NCBI GenBank assembly: GCA_022457155.1
Contig: JAJGOT010000323.1
Span: forward strand, 444,001 to 508,000
Reading direction: 5' to 3'
From: Cladopsammia gracilis
Lineage: Eukaryota > Cnidaria > Anthozoa > Scleractinia > Dendrophylliidae
DNA: 64,000 nucleotides
Shown: piece by piece, positions 37,713 to 51,709 of the stretch
How the letters are laid out: every line of letters starts with the position of its first letter
Position numbering within the stretch: position 1 is the stretch's first letter
Translations under genes and position numbers: made by a program
Notes under the pieces: model-generated
What the model was told of the DNA's origin: nothing
Databases searched by the model: none
What the model saw: the letters and a program-made list of their open reading frames with translations, nothing else

Positions 37713-40649
37713 ATGTGCAAATCTAAAATTAACATCAATAGAAAAAAAAGCAAAACCCCCTACAGGACTAGCCTGCGAGCAAGCTGTGCTGGGTTAAAGG
37801 GGATTAGGGAGGCCCCCTCTCATTCCCTCCCTAATCCCTTTAACCCAGCACAGCTTGCTCGCAGGCTAGTCCTAGCTAGGCTAGCTATCCTATCTATCCT
37901 GCCCCCCCCTATCCTATCTATCCTGCCTCCCCCCCTATCCTATCTATCCTGCCCCCTACCTACCCTACATCTCAGTATATGTTCACGTTTGGTATATATA
38001 AGACTTAGAAGAAACACTGGCGCCTTTGTGGTACAGCTTCATTTACAAAACATTCAACAATTAATGACTAATGACTAAATGAAATACGCAGATGAATAAA
38101 TGGAATACGCAATGAATAATGACTGAATGAAAGGAGTAACATTTTCTCGGACATTTTCTTATCATGTTTAAAATGTATCATAAAACGTTCTTACGCATGC
38201 GCATGAGTATAGGATGCTTGGAGCCTCTTGTTGTTATGTATATCGCAGCCTGAATCAGTCAAACATTCCATCGTGTTTCATGTGAAGCAGAACAACTTCG
38301 AACATGTCAAGTGTCAAAGCTGGAGCTCTTATAGAAACGTAGAAAATCGCCTATGAATATGGAAACAATAGAGATTTGTCAATGAGCAAAAATAAGACCA
38401 TTTTCCAAAAATCGAAAAGGTCACTTTTAAGCTCATTAACCGATTTCTATTGTTTAAATATTCATGGGTTAATATCTCTTTGAAAAAGGGGATTTGCCAG
38501 GCAATTCTAAGTGAGTTGAAAAGAATACGCATGCGTGCGATTTGTCGCGTAAAAATCGTATGTGTTTATTCCTTTACAGCTTTAATCAAAACCAATTATT
38601 ATAGTTGTTATTTAAGACCAAAGATAAGATGATAGATCATGCACTCTTCATTGGTTTGTGGTTATTATTGCATATTGTTGTCTTTTCTTATTAACAAAAT
38701 AATTAATAACGATAAATAACATTGTAAAATTCGTTAATAGTTCATAACAGTTATGACCAAAAAAGTAATACAAATGTTACAAATAACAACAAAACTAATA
38801 AACAATTAAATAACATAATTTCGTTTAAAAAATGTGCAAGGAGCTGTCATTCCTCCATCAAGTGGCCATATATCCATGGTTACCCAGTTGGAAACCCTTG
38901 AGCGAAAAACTTAAATATATGGTGCTGGATGAAAACTGCATTGAGAACTGGGAGAAAGCACCTTTCTTCTTGGCTTCTTCTACAAAAGAAACATAAAGAA
39001 GGTGGGGGGGGGGGGGGGAATGAACATACCGAAAAGGTGAAGAAAATAAAAATAAAACCACGGATACTATGGCCACCAGAAAAGGAGAAATAACAGCTTG
39101 CCCCAGATAAACTGGAGTAGTTTTACTCATGGCAAACTTCATTAAACCTAAACTGGTAAACTGGTAAGAGAGAGAGGAACAACAAAAAAAAGGAAAATCG
39201 GTAATCATAGATATAAATGATGGTATGGATGGAGTTTAACTGACAGGTAAGAACTGGCCGCAAATTTAATTTTTTAGATGAGAAATACACCAAATGCAAA
39301 TATGGCCGTCCAACAATTTTTTGTTTGGACAGGTTCTCAAAAAAAAAAGCAATTGAATGATGATAAAGATCAGGTCAGAATAAGTCATTGTGTGCATTTT
39401 CAAGGCCATATTCTTATTTCAGGAGAACTTATAGGCAATCAAATTTTGGGAAAAACATGAAAGCGAGGCTAGTTAGGATAGAATGTCTTTTCTTATACAA
39501 ATGCTTTAAATTTCAGTGAGCCATAACTTTGCAACCGTTAAATTAAAAACACTCAAACTTTGCAAGATGATCCACTTAGCAGCACTTGTTTAAGTAATTT
39601 CTCTGAAAACTTTGCCAAACAAAAAATTGCGTATGAAAAAAAATATAGCTGAGATCTTGGGACTGATAAAGAGGGCAAATATTCGACTGACTAGGGAGGG
39701 GGCGGGATGAGGCTCCCCACCCCCACATCACCTGATATTTTGTCGTTTTGCCTAGATTCCACTGAGAGATTCCAGCTCTCCCATCCAGGTGAGTGTAGTG
39801 AGAATAACACAATAGAATGGTTTCAATTGAGTGTCGTAAAACCAAACTAAAGTAATCACTCTGACCAATCACAGCAGTCGTAAACAATCCAATGAACCAA
39901 TCAGGGCTCGAAGCAAATACATGTAGCCGGCGCCAAGCGCAGGAAAACACGCGCAGGAATGTCACGATATTGGTGCTGTTTTTACTTCTGATTGGTTGAA
40001 GCGGTCAATGATTTCACACTGACACGGTTCAATATATTTTTTTAATTAAACGTAAGGATTTTTGACGAACGCGAAAAAAAGACGTTACTTTCATAATATC
40101 CAGACCGAAGAAGAAAGAAAAAACCACGCGATTATCGTGCAACACCTACTTAGATAAAAACGTGTGTCTCGGTTGAAAAATCATTTTTAGATCGATTTTA
40201 ATGTTGTATTATAAAAGACTCGTTTTAGGTCATTTTAGATTTACGGTAGGTCGTTTTAGACTATTTCAGGTCATTTTAGATTCACGGTAGGTCATTTTAG
40301 ATCATTTTAGGTCATTTTAGATCATTTTAGATCATTTTAGGTCATTCCTCGTTTTAGTAACTACGCGCGTAAAAATTGTATGTGTTAATTCCTTTACATC
40401 TTTAATCAAAACCAATTATTATAGTTGTTATTAAAGACCAAAGATAAGATGATAGATCATGCACTCTTCATTGGTTTGTGGTTATTATTGCATATTGTTG
40501 TCTTTTCTTATTAACAAAATAATTAATAATGATAAATAACATTGTAAAATTCGTTAATAATTCATAACAGTTATGACCAAAAAAGTAATACAATGTTACA
40601 AATAACAACAAAACTAATAAAGAATTAAATAACATAATTTCGTTTAAAA
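37713..40649 (+). repeat. Satellite beta unit (2,937 bp)
   Basis: Hairpin 1 is at 37764-37873 and the insert at 38840-40365. It carries clustered single-base losses near 37,840-38,060 (CTACCTACCCTACATCTCAG, GCGCCTTTGTGG, ACAGCTTCATT). Confidence 0.92.
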
Positions 40650-41784
40650 ATGTGCAAATCTAAAATTAACATCAATAGAAAAAAAAGCAAAACCCCCTAC
40701 AGGACTAGCCTGCGAGCAAGCTGTGCTGGGTTAAAGGGGATTAGGGAGGCCCCTCTCATTCATCCCTCCCTAATCCCCTTTAACCCAGCACAGCTTGCTC
40801 GCAGGCTAGTCCTAGCTAGGCTAGCTATCCTATCTATTCCTGCCCCCCCCCCTATCCTATCTATCCTGCCTCCCCCTATCATCTATCCTGCCCCCCTAAT
40901 ACCCTACATCTCAAGTATATGTTCACGTTTGGTATATATAAGACTTAGAAGAAACCTGGCGCCATTGTGGTACAGCCTTCATTTACAAAACATTCAACAT
41001 ATAAAATGACTAATGACTAAAGAAATACGCAGATGAATAAATGGAATACGCAATGAATAATGACAATGAAAGGAGTAATTTTCTCGGACATTTTCTTATC
41101 ATGTTTAAAATGTATCATAAAAACGTTCTTACGCATGCGCATGAGTATGAGTATAGGATGCTTGGAGCCTCTTGTTGTTATGTATATCGCAGCCTGAATC
41201 AGTCAAACATTCCATCGTGTTTTCATGTGAAGCAGACACAACTTCGAACATGTCAAGTGTCAAAGCTGGAGCTCTTATAGAAACGTAGAAATCGCCTATG
41301 AATATGGAAACAATAGAGATTTGTCAATGAGCAAAAATAAGACCATTTTCCAAAAATCGAAAGAAAAGGTCACTTTTAAGCTCATTAACCGATTTCTATT
41401 GTTTAAATATTCATGGGTTAATATTCTCTTTGAAAAAGGGGATTTGCCAGGCAATTCTAAGTGAGTTGAAAAAGAATACGCATGCGTGCGATTTGTCGCG
41501 TAAAAATCGTATGTGTTTATTCCTTTACAGCTTTAATCAAAACCAATTATTATAGTTGTTATTTAAGAGACCAAAGATAAGATGATAGATCATGCACTCT
41601 TCATTGGTTTGTGGTTTATTATTGCATATTGTTGTCTTTTCTTATTAACAAAATAATTAATAACGATAAATAACATTGTTAAAATTCGTTAATAGTTCAT
41701 AACAGTTATGACCAAAAAGTAATACAAATGTTACAAATAACAACAAAACTAATAAACAATTAAATAACAGAATTTCGTTTAAAA
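40650..41784 (+). repeat. Satellite alpha unit, beta-type hybrid with many indels (1,135 bp)
   Basis: Hairpin 1 at 40701-40813 has a 3-4 base loop insertion. The body has beta-type variants (TTTGAAAAAGG, TGTTTATTCC, GTTAATAGTTC) but passes straight into an alpha-type end with no insert. At least a dozen private indels are scattered through it, for example GAAACCTGGCGCC, GTATGAGTATAGG, CGAAAGAAAAGG and TTTAAGAGACC. Confidence 0.9.
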
Positions 41785-42913
41785 ATGTGCAAATCTAAAA
41801 TTAACATCAATAGAAAAAAAAAAAGCAAAACCCCCTACAGGACTAGCCTGCGAGCAAGCTGTGCTGGGTTAAAGGGGATTAGGGAGGCCCCTCTCATTCC
41901 CTCCCTAATCCCCTTTAACCCAGCACAGCTTGCTCGCAGGCTAGTCCTAGCTAGGCTAGCTATCCTATCTATCCTGCCCCCCCTATCCTATCTATCCTGC
42001 CTCCCCCCCTATCCTATCTATCCTGCCCCCCTACCTACCCCTACATCTCAAGTATATGTTCACGTTTGGTATATATAAGACTTAGAAGAAACACTGGCGC
42101 CATTGTGGTACAGCCTTCATTTACAAAACATTCAATAATAATGACTAATGACTAAATGAAATACGCAGATGAATAAATGGAATACGCAATGAATAATGAC
42201 TGAATGAAAGGAGTAACATTTTCTCGGACATTTTCTTATCATGTTTAAAATGTATCATAAAACGTTCTTACGCATGCGCATGAGTATAGGATGCTTGGAG
42301 CCTCTTGTTGTTATGTATATCGCAGCCTGAATCAGTCAAACATTCCATCGTGTTTCATGTGAAGCAGAACAACTTCGAACATGTCAAGTGTCAAAGCTGG
42401 AGCTCTTATAGAAACGTAGAAAATCGCCTATGAATATGGAAACAATAGAGATTTGTCAATGAGCAAAAATAAGACCATTTTTCAAAAATCGAAAAGGTCA
42501 CTTTTAAGCTCATTAACCGATTTCTATTGTTTAAATATTCATGGGTTAATATCTCTGTGAAAAAGGGGATTTGCAAGGCAATTCTAAGTGAGTTGGAAAG
42601 AATACGCATGCGTGCGATTTGTCGCGTAAAAATCGTATGTGTTAAGCCTTTACAGCTTTAATCAAAACCAATTATTATAGTTGTTATTAAAGACCAAAGA
42701 TAAGATGATAGATCATGCACTCTTCATTGGTTTGTGGTATTATAGTTTTTATTGCATATTGTTGTCTTTTCTTATTAACAAAATAATTAATAACGATAAA
42801 TAACATTGTAAAATTCGTTAATAATTCATAACAGTTATGACCAAAAAGTAATACAAATGTTACAAATAACAACAAAACTAATAAACAATTAAATAACAGA
42901 ATTTCGTTTAAAA
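41785..42913 (+). repeat. Satellite alpha unit (1,129 bp)
   Basis: Hairpin 1 is at 41839-41948. A standard alpha, apart from GTGGTATTATAG near 42735. Confidence 0.93.
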
Positions 42914-44293
42914 ATGTGCAAATCTAAAATTAACATCAATAGAAAAAAAAAGCAAAACCCCCTACAGGACTAGCCTGCGAGCAAGCTGTGCTGGGTTAAA
43001 GGGGATTAGGGAGGCCCCTCTCATTCCCTCCCTAATCCCCTTTAACCCAGCACAGCTTGCTCGCAGGCTAGTCCTAGCTAGGCTAGCTATCCTATCTATC
43101 CTGCCCCCCCTATCCTATCTATCCTGCCCCCCCTATCCTATCTATCCTGCCCCCCTACCTACCCCTACATCTCAAGTATATGTTCACGTTTGGTATATAT
43201 AAGACTTAGAAGAAACACTGGCGCCATTGTGGTACAGCCTTCATTTACAAAACATTCAATAATAATGACTAATGACTAAATGAAATACGCAGATGAATAA
43301 ATGGAATACGCAATGAATAATGACTGAATGAAAGGAGTAACATTTTCTCGGACATTTTCTTATCATGTTTAAAATGTATCATAAAACGTTCTTACGCATG
43401 CGCATGAGTATAGGATGCTTGGAGCCTCTTGTTGTTATGTATATCGCAGCCTGAATCAGTCAAACATTCCATCGTGTTTCATGTGAAGCAGAACAACTTC
43501 GAACATGTCAAGTGTCAAAGCTGGAGCTCTTATAGAAACGTAGAAAATCGCCTATGAATATGGAAACAATAGAGATTTGTCAATGAGCAAAAATAAGACC
43601 ATTTTTCAAAAATCGAAAAGGTCACTTTTAAGCTCATTAACCGATTTCTATTGTTTAAATATTCATGGGTTAATATCTCTGTGAAAAAGGGGATTTGCAG
43701 GCAATTCTAAGTGAGTTGGAAAGAATACGCATGCGTGCGATTTGTCGCGTAAAAATCGTATGTGTTAAGCCTTTACAGCTTTAATCAAAACCTGAATGAC
43801 TAATGACTAAATGAAATACGCAGATGAATAAATGGAATAGCAATGAATAATGACTGAATGAAAGGGAGTAACATTTTCTCGGACATTTTCTATCATGTTT
43901 AAAATGTATCATAAAACGTTCTTACGCATGCGCTATGAGCATAGGATGCTTGAAGCCTCTTGTTTGTTATGTATATCGCAGCCTGAATCAGTCAAACATT
44001 CCATCGTGTTTCATGTGAAGCAGAACAACTTCGAACATGTCAAGTGTCAAAGCTGGAGCTCTTATAGAAACGTAGAAAATCGCCTATGAATATGGAAACA
44101 ATAGAGATTTTGTCAATGAGCAAAATATGACCATTTTTCAAAAATCGAAAAGGTCACTTTTAAGCTCATTAACCGATTTCTATTGTTAAAATATTCAAGG
44201 GTTAATATCTCTGTTAAAAAGGGGATTTGGCAGGCAATTCTAAGTGAGTTGAAAAGAATACGCATGCGTGCGATTTTAATTGTCGCGTAAAAA

Positions 44294-45537
44294 CGTAGTT
44301 ACTAAAACGAGGAATGACCTAAAATGATCTAAAATGATCTAAAATGACCTAAAATGACCTAAAATGATCTAAAATAACCTAAAATAATCTAAAATGATCT
44401 AATTGACCTAAAATGATCTAAAATGACGTAAAATGATCTAAAATGATCTAAAATGACCTAAAATGACTACCGTGAATCTAAAATGACCTAAGGCCCGTTC
44501 AAACGTCGAACTTCACATGTGCCGAACCTAATGCAAATGAGCAAAATCTATTGTTCTTGCTCATTTGCATTAGGTTCGGCACATGTGAAGTTCGACGTTT
44601 GAACCGGGCCTAAAATGATGTAAAATGAGTAACGATGTAAGAAGAAGAAGACGAGAATAGCGCTTTGCACTATTACGTGACTCAGACAAAGTTTGCTGTG
44701 AGCTCGAAGGCTTGTATGAGCGTGATGTGTTCCAATTGAGAAAATCTCGAAACCGCAAATCTCGAAACGATTTGCACTGTGCACCAATCAAAAGCTTGTG
44801 CTGGGCAAACCTCTAAATTCCTAATTACCATTTTGCACAGCGCACCAATCAAAAGCCTGTTGCTGGGCAAATCTCTAAATTTATAATAATAACCATTTTC
44901 ACGTGTGTACTCCGCACCAATCAAAAGCGCGTTGCTGGGCAATCCTCTAAATTCCTAATTACCATTTTGCACAGTGCACCAATCAAAAGCCTGTTGCTGG
45001 GCAAATCTCTAAATTTATAATTGGAAAAGGAAATCCCCAATTAACCCCTCCCCCGGGGGTGGGGCTTCATAGAGGCTTTACCACTACAAGCTCTGGGTTC
45101 ACCGGGTTCTAAGCTTGTTCCACGTGCATGAAAATTTTAACTTTTCAAACACGATCTATTCGATGTGGTGTGAAATCAAAGACTCCTAAGAGCCAACCCG
45201 TGAATAAAAAAATGTCAGAAATGCTAACGCGTAACGCAATATTGCGGTAAACGTTTTCACACTGACACTGTTCAATATTTTTTTTAAATTAAACCTAAGG
45301 ATTTTTGACGAACGCGAAAAAAAGACGTTACTTTCATAATATCCAGACCGAAGAAGAAAGACAAAACCACGCGACAATCGTGCAACACCTACTTAGATAA
45401 AAAAGTGTGTCTCGGTTGAAAAATCATTTTTAGATCGATTTTAATGTTGTATTATAAAAGACTCGTTTTAGGTCATTTTAGATTTACGGTAGGTCGTTTT
45501 AGATTATTTTAGGTCATTCCTCGTTTTAGTAACTACG
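44294..45537. mobile_element. TIR transposon in gamma, copy 4
   Basis: Same termini as copy 1. Target duplication CGCGTAAAAA is at 44284-44293 and 45538-45547. Confidence 0.82.
44492..44610. mobile_element. Palindromic TAA-flanked MITE, copy 4
   Basis: The left terminus reads GGCCCGTTC here (one G lost) and the right terminus is intact. TAA flanks both sides. Confidence 0.8.
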
Positions 45538-45822
45538 CGCGTAAAAATCGTATGTGTTAATTCCTTTACACCTTTAATCAAAACCAATTCTTATAGTTGT
45601 TATTAAAGACCAAAGATAAGATGATAGATCATGCACTCATTATTGGCTTCTGGTTATTATTGCATATTGTTGTCTTTTCTTATTAACAAAATAATTAATA
45701 ACGATAAATAACATTGTAAAATTCGTTAATAATTCATAACAGTTATGACCAAAAAAGTAATACAAATGTTACAAATAACAACAAAACTAATAAAGAATTA
45801 AATAACATAATTTCGTTTAAAA

Positions 45823-48767
45823 ATGTGCAAATCTAAAATTAACATCAATAGAAAAAAAAGCAAAACCCCCTACAGGACTAGCCTGCGAGCAAGCTGTGCT
45901 GGGTTAAAGGGGATTAGGGAGGCCCCTCTCATTCCCTCCCTAATCCCCTTTAACCCAGCACAGCTTGCTCGCAGGCTAGTCCTAGCTAGGCTAGCTATCC
46001 TATCTATCCTGCCCCCCTATCCTATCTATCCTGCCTCCCCCCCTATCCTATCTATCCTGCCCCCTACCTACCCCTACATCTCAAGTATATGTTCACGTTT
46101 GGTATATATAAGACTTAGAAGAAACACTGGCGCCATTGTGGTACAGCCTTCATTTACAAAACATTCAACAATAATGACTAATGACTAAATGAAATACGCA
46201 GATGAATAAATGGAATACGCAATGAATAATGACTGAATGAAAGGAGTAACATTTTCTCGGACATTTCTTATCATGTTTATGTAAAATGTATCATAAAACG
46301 TTCTTACGCATGCGCATGAGTATAGGATGCTTGGAGCCTCTTGTTGTTATGTATATCGCAGCCTGAATCAGTCAAACATTCCATCGTGTTTCATGTGAAG
46401 CAGAACAACTTCGAACATGTCAAGTGTCAAAGCTGGAGCTCTTATAGAAACGTAGAAAATCGCCTATGAATATGGAAACAATAGAGATTTGTCAATGAGC
46501 AAAAATAAGACCATTTTCCAAAAATCGAAAAGGTCACTTTTAAGCTCATTAACCGATTTCTATTGTTTAAATATTCATGGGTTAATATCTCTTTGAAAAA
46601 GGGGATTTGCCAGGCAATTCTAAGTGAGTTGAAAAGAATACGCATGCGTGCGATTTGTCGCGTAAAAATCGTATGTGTTTATTCCTTTACAGCTTTAATC
46701 AAAACCAATTATTATAGTTGTTATTTAAGACCAAAGATAAGATGATAGATCATGCACTCTTCATTGGTTTGTGGTTATTATTGCATATTGTTGTCTTTTC
46801 TTATTAACAAAATAATTAATAACGATAAATAACATTGTAAAATTCGTTAATAGTTCATAACAGTTATGACCAAAAAAGTAATACAAATGTTACAAATAAC
46901 AACAAAACTAATAAACAATTAAATAACATAATTTCGTTTAAAAATGTGCAAGGAGCTGTCATTCCTCCATCAAGTGGCCATATATCCATGGTTACCCAGT
47001 TGGAAACCCTTGAGCGAAAAACTTAAATATATGGTGCTGGATGAAAACTGCATTGAGAACTGGGAGAAAGCACCTTTCTTCTTGGCTTCTTCTACAAAAG
47101 AAACATAAAGAAGGTGGGGGGGGGGGGGGAATGAACATACCGAAAAGGTGAAGAAAATAAAAATAAAACCACGGATACTATGGCCACCAGAAAAGGAGAA
47201 ATAACAGCTTGCCCCAGATAAACTGGGAGTAGTTTTACTCATGGCAAACTTCATTAAACCTAAACTGGTAAACTGGTAAGAGAGAGAGGAACAACAAAAA
47301 AAGGAAAATCGGTAATCATAGATATAAATGATGGTATGGATGGAGTTTAACTGACAGGTAAGAACTGGCCGCAAATTTAATTCTTTTAGATGAGAAATAC
47401 ACCAAATGCAAATATGGCCGTCCAACAATTTTTTGTTTGGACAGGTTCTCAAGAAAAAAAAGCAATTGAATGATGATAAAGATCAGGTCAGAATAAGTCA
47501 TTGTGTGCATTTTCAAGGCCATATTCTTATTTCAGGAGAACTTATAGGCAATCAAATTTTGGGAAAAACATGAAAGCGAGGCTAGTTAGGATAGAATGTC
47601 TTTTCTTATACAAATGCTTTAAATTTCAGTGAGCCATAACTTTGCAACCGTTAAATTAAAAACACTCAAACTTTGCAAGATGATCCACTTAGCAGCACTT
47701 GTTTAAGTAATTTCTCTGAAAACTTTGCCAAACAAAAAATTGCGTATGAAAAAAAATATAGCTGAGATCTTGGGACTGATAAAGAGGGCAAATATTCGAC
47801 TGACTAGGGAGGGGGCGGGATGAGGCTCCCCACCCCCACATCACCTGATATTTTGTCGTTTTGCCTAGATTCCACTGAGAGATTCCAGCTCTCCCATCCA
47901 GGTGAGTGTAGTGAGAATAACACAATAGAATGGTTTCAATTGAGTGTCGTAAAACCAAAACTAAAGTAATCACTCTGACCAATCACAGCAGTCGTAAACA
48001 ATCCAATGAACCAATCAGGGCTCGAAGCAAATACATGTAGCCGGCGCCAAGCGCAGGAAAACACGACGCGCAGGAATGTCACGATATTGGTGCTGTTTTT
48101 ACTTCTGATTGGTTGAAGCGGTCAATGATTTCACACTGACACGGTTCAATATATTTTTTTAATTAAACGTAAGGATTTTTGACGAACGCGAAAAAAAGAC
48201 GTTACTTTCATAATATCCAGACCGAAGAAGAAAGAAAAAACCACGCGATTATCGTGCAACACCTACTTAGATAAAAACGTGTGTCTCGGTTGAAAAATCA
48301 TTTTTAGATCGATTTTAATGTTGTATTATAAAAGACTCGTTTTAGGTCATTTTAGATTTACGGTAGGTCGTTTTAGACTATTTCAGGTCATTTTAGATTC
48401 ACGGTAGGTCATTTTAGATCATTTTAGGTCATTTTAGATCATTTTAGATCATTTTAGGTCATTCCTCGTTTTAGTAACTACGCGCGTAAAAATTGTATGT
48501 GTTAATTCCTTTACATCTTTAATCAAAACCAATTATTATAGTTGTTATTAAAGACCAAAGATAAGATGATAGATCATGCACTCTTCATTGGTTTGTGGTT
48601 ATTATTGCATATTGTTGTCTTTTCTTATTAACAAAATAATTAATAATGATAAATAACATTGTAAAATTCGTTAATAATTCATAACAGTTATGACCAAAAA
48701 AGTAATACAAATGTTACAAATAACAACAAAACTAATAAAGAATTAAATAACATAATTTCGTTTAAAA
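45823..48767 (+). repeat. Satellite beta unit (2,945 bp)
   Basis: Hairpin 1 is at 45874-45983 and the insert at 46952-48482. Small private insertions are at TTTATGTAAAATG (near 46275) and CACGACGCGCAGG (near 48062). Confidence 0.92.
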
Positions 48768-51709
48768 ATGTGCAAATCTAAAATTAACATCAATAGAAAA
48801 AAAAGCAAAACCCCCTACAGGACTAGCCTGCGAGCAAGCTGTGCTGGGTTAAAGGGGATTAGGGAGGCCCCTCTCATTCCCTCCCTAATCCCCTTTAACC
48901 CAGCACAGCTTGCTCGCAGGCTAGTCCTAGCTAGGCTAGCTATCCTATCTATCCTGCCCCCCCCCTATCCTATCTATCCTGCCTCCCCCCTATCCTATCT
49001 ATCCTGCCCCCCTACCTACCCCTACATCTCAAGTATATGTTCACGTTTGGTATATATAAGACTTAGAAGAAACACTGGCGCCATTGTGGTACAGCCTTCA
49101 TTTACAAAACATTCAACAATAATGACTAATGACTAAATGAAATACGCAGATGAATAAATGGAATACGCAATGAATAATGACTGAATGAAAGGAGTAACAT
49201 TTTCTCGGACATTTTCTTATCATGTTTAAAATGTATCATAAAACGTTCTTACGCATGCGCATGAGTATAGGATGCTTGGAGCCTCTTGTTGTTATGTATA
49301 TCGCAGCCTGAATCAGTCAAACATTCCATCGTGTTTCATGTGAAGCAGAACAACTTCGAACATGTCAAGTGTCAAAGCTGGAGCTCTTATAGAAACGTAG
49401 AAAATCGCCTATGAATATGGAAACAATAGAGATTTGTCAATGAGCAAAAATAAGACCATTTTCCAAAAATCGAAAAGGTCACTTTTAAGCTCATTAACCG
49501 ATTTCTATTGTTTAAATATTCATGGGTTAATATCTCTTTGAAAAAGGGGATTTGCCAGGCAATTCTAAGTGAGTTGAAAAGAATACGCATGCGTGCGATT
49601 TGTCGCGTAAAAATCGTATGTGTTTATTCCTTTACAGCTTTAATCAAAACCAATTATTATAGTTGTTATTTAAGACCAAAGATAAGATGATAGATCATGC
49701 ACTCTTCATTGGTTTGTGGTTATTATTGCATATTGTTTCTTTTTCTTATTAACAAAATAATTAATAACGATAAATAACATTGTAAAATTCGTTAATAGTT
49801 CATAACAGTTATGACCAAAAAAGTAATACAAATGTTACAAATAACAACAAAACTAATAAACAATTAAATAACATAATTTCGTTTAAAAATGTGCAAGGAG
49901 CTGTCATTCCTCCATCAAGTGGCCATATATCCATGGTTACCCAGTTGGAAACCTTGAGCGAAAAACTTAAATATATGGTGCTGGATGAAAACTGCATTGA
50001 GAACTGGGAGAAAGCACCTTTCTTCTTGGCTTCTTCTACAAAAGAAACATAAAGAAGGTGGGGGGGGGGGGGGAATGAACATACCGAAAAGGTGAAGAAA
50101 ATAAAAATAAAACCACGGATACTATGGCCACCAGAAAAGGAGAAATAACAGCTTGCCCCAGATAAACTGGGAGTAGTTTTACTCATGGCAAACTTCATTA
50201 AACCTAAACTGGTAAACTGGTAAAGAGAGAGGAACAACAAAAAAAAGGAAAATCGGTAATCATAGATATAAATGATGGTATGGATGGAGTTTAACTGACA
50301 GGTAAGAACTGGCCGCAAATTTAATTCTTTTAGATGAGAAATACACCAAATGCAAATATGGCCGTCCAACAATTTTTTGTTTGGACAGGTTCTCAAGAAA
50401 AAAAAGCAATTGAATGATGATAAAGATCAGGTCAGAATAAGTCATTGTGTGCATTTTCAAGGCCATATTCTTATTTCAGGAGAACTTATAGGCAATCAAA
50501 TTTTGGGAAAAACATGAAAGCGAGGCTAGTTAGGATAGAATGTCTTTTCTTATACAAATGCTTTAAATTTCAGTGAGCCATAACTTTGCAACCGTTAAAT
50601 TAAAAAACACTCAAACTTTGCAAGATGATCCACTTAGCAGCACTTGTTTAAGTAATTTCTCTGAAAACTTTGCCAAACAAAAAATTGCGTATGAAAAAAA
50701 ATATAGCTGAGATCTTGGACTGATAAAGAGGCAAATATTCGACTGACTAGGGAGGGGGCGGGATGAGGCTCCCCACCCCCACATCACCTGATATTTTGTC
50801 GTTTTGCCTAGATTCCACTGAGAGATTCCAGCTCTCCCATCCAGGTGAGTGTAGTGAGAATAACACAATAGAATGGTTTCAATTGAGTGTCGTAAAACCA
50901 AAACTAAAGTAATCACTCTGACCAATCACAGCAGTCGTAAACAATCCAATGAACCAATCAGGGCTCGAAGCAAATACATGTAGCCGGCGCCAAGCGCAGG
51001 AAAACACGCGCAGGAATGTCACGATATTGGTGCTGTTTTTACTTCTGATTGGTTGAAGCGGTCAATGATTTCACACTGACACGGTTCAATATATTTTTTT
51101 AATTAAACGTAAGGATTTTTGACGAACGCGAAAAAAAGACGTTACTTTCATAATATCCAGACCGAAGAAGAAAGAAAAAACCACGCGATTATCGTGCAAC
51201 ACCTACTTAGATAAAAACGTGTGTCTCGGTTGAAAAATCATTTTTAGATCGATTTTAATGTTGTATTATAAAAGACTCGTTTTAGGTCATTTTAGATTTA
51301 CGGTAGGTCGTTTTAGACTATTTCAGGTCATTTTAGATTCACGGTAGGTCATTTTAGATCATTTTAGGTCATTTTAGATCATTTTAGATCATTTTAGGTC
51401 ATTCCTCGTTTTAGTAACTACGCGCGTAAAAATTGTATGTGTTAATTCCCTTTACAATCTTTAATCAAAACCAATTATTATAGTTGTTATTAAAGACCAA
51501 AGATAAGATGATAGATCATGCACTCTTCATTGGTTTGTGGTTATTATTGCATATTGTTGTCTTTTCTTATTAACAAAATAATTAATAATGATAAATAACA
51601 TTGTAAAATTCGTTAATAATTCATAACAGTTATGACCAAAAAAGTAATACAAATGTTACAAATAACAACAAAACTAATAAAGAATTAAATAACATAATTT
51701 CGTTTAAAA
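48768..51709 (+). repeat. Satellite beta unit (2,942 bp)
   Basis: Hairpin 1 is at 48819-48928 and the insert at 49897-51422. It has a few one-base indels relative to its neighbours, for example GAAACCTTGAGC near 49948. Confidence 0.92.

Larger units (their letters stand above)
28917..42913 (+). repeat. Higher-order repeat copy 3 (13,997 bp)
   Basis: Unit order is gamma 28917, beta 31827, beta 34769, beta 37713, alpha 40650, alpha 41785. The first alpha (40650) is beta-type in its body but lacks the beta insert, so the beta/alpha switch point differs from copy 1. Confidence 0.9.
42914..45822 (+). repeat. Satellite gamma unit (2,909 bp)
   Basis: Hairpin 1 is at 42966-43075, the half-alpha junction at 43793 and the transposon at 44294-45537. 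The half-alpha (43793-44293) carries clustered indels: GGAATAGCAATG, AAAGGGAGTAAC, CGCTATGAGC, GATTTTGTCAATG. Confidence 0.92.
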
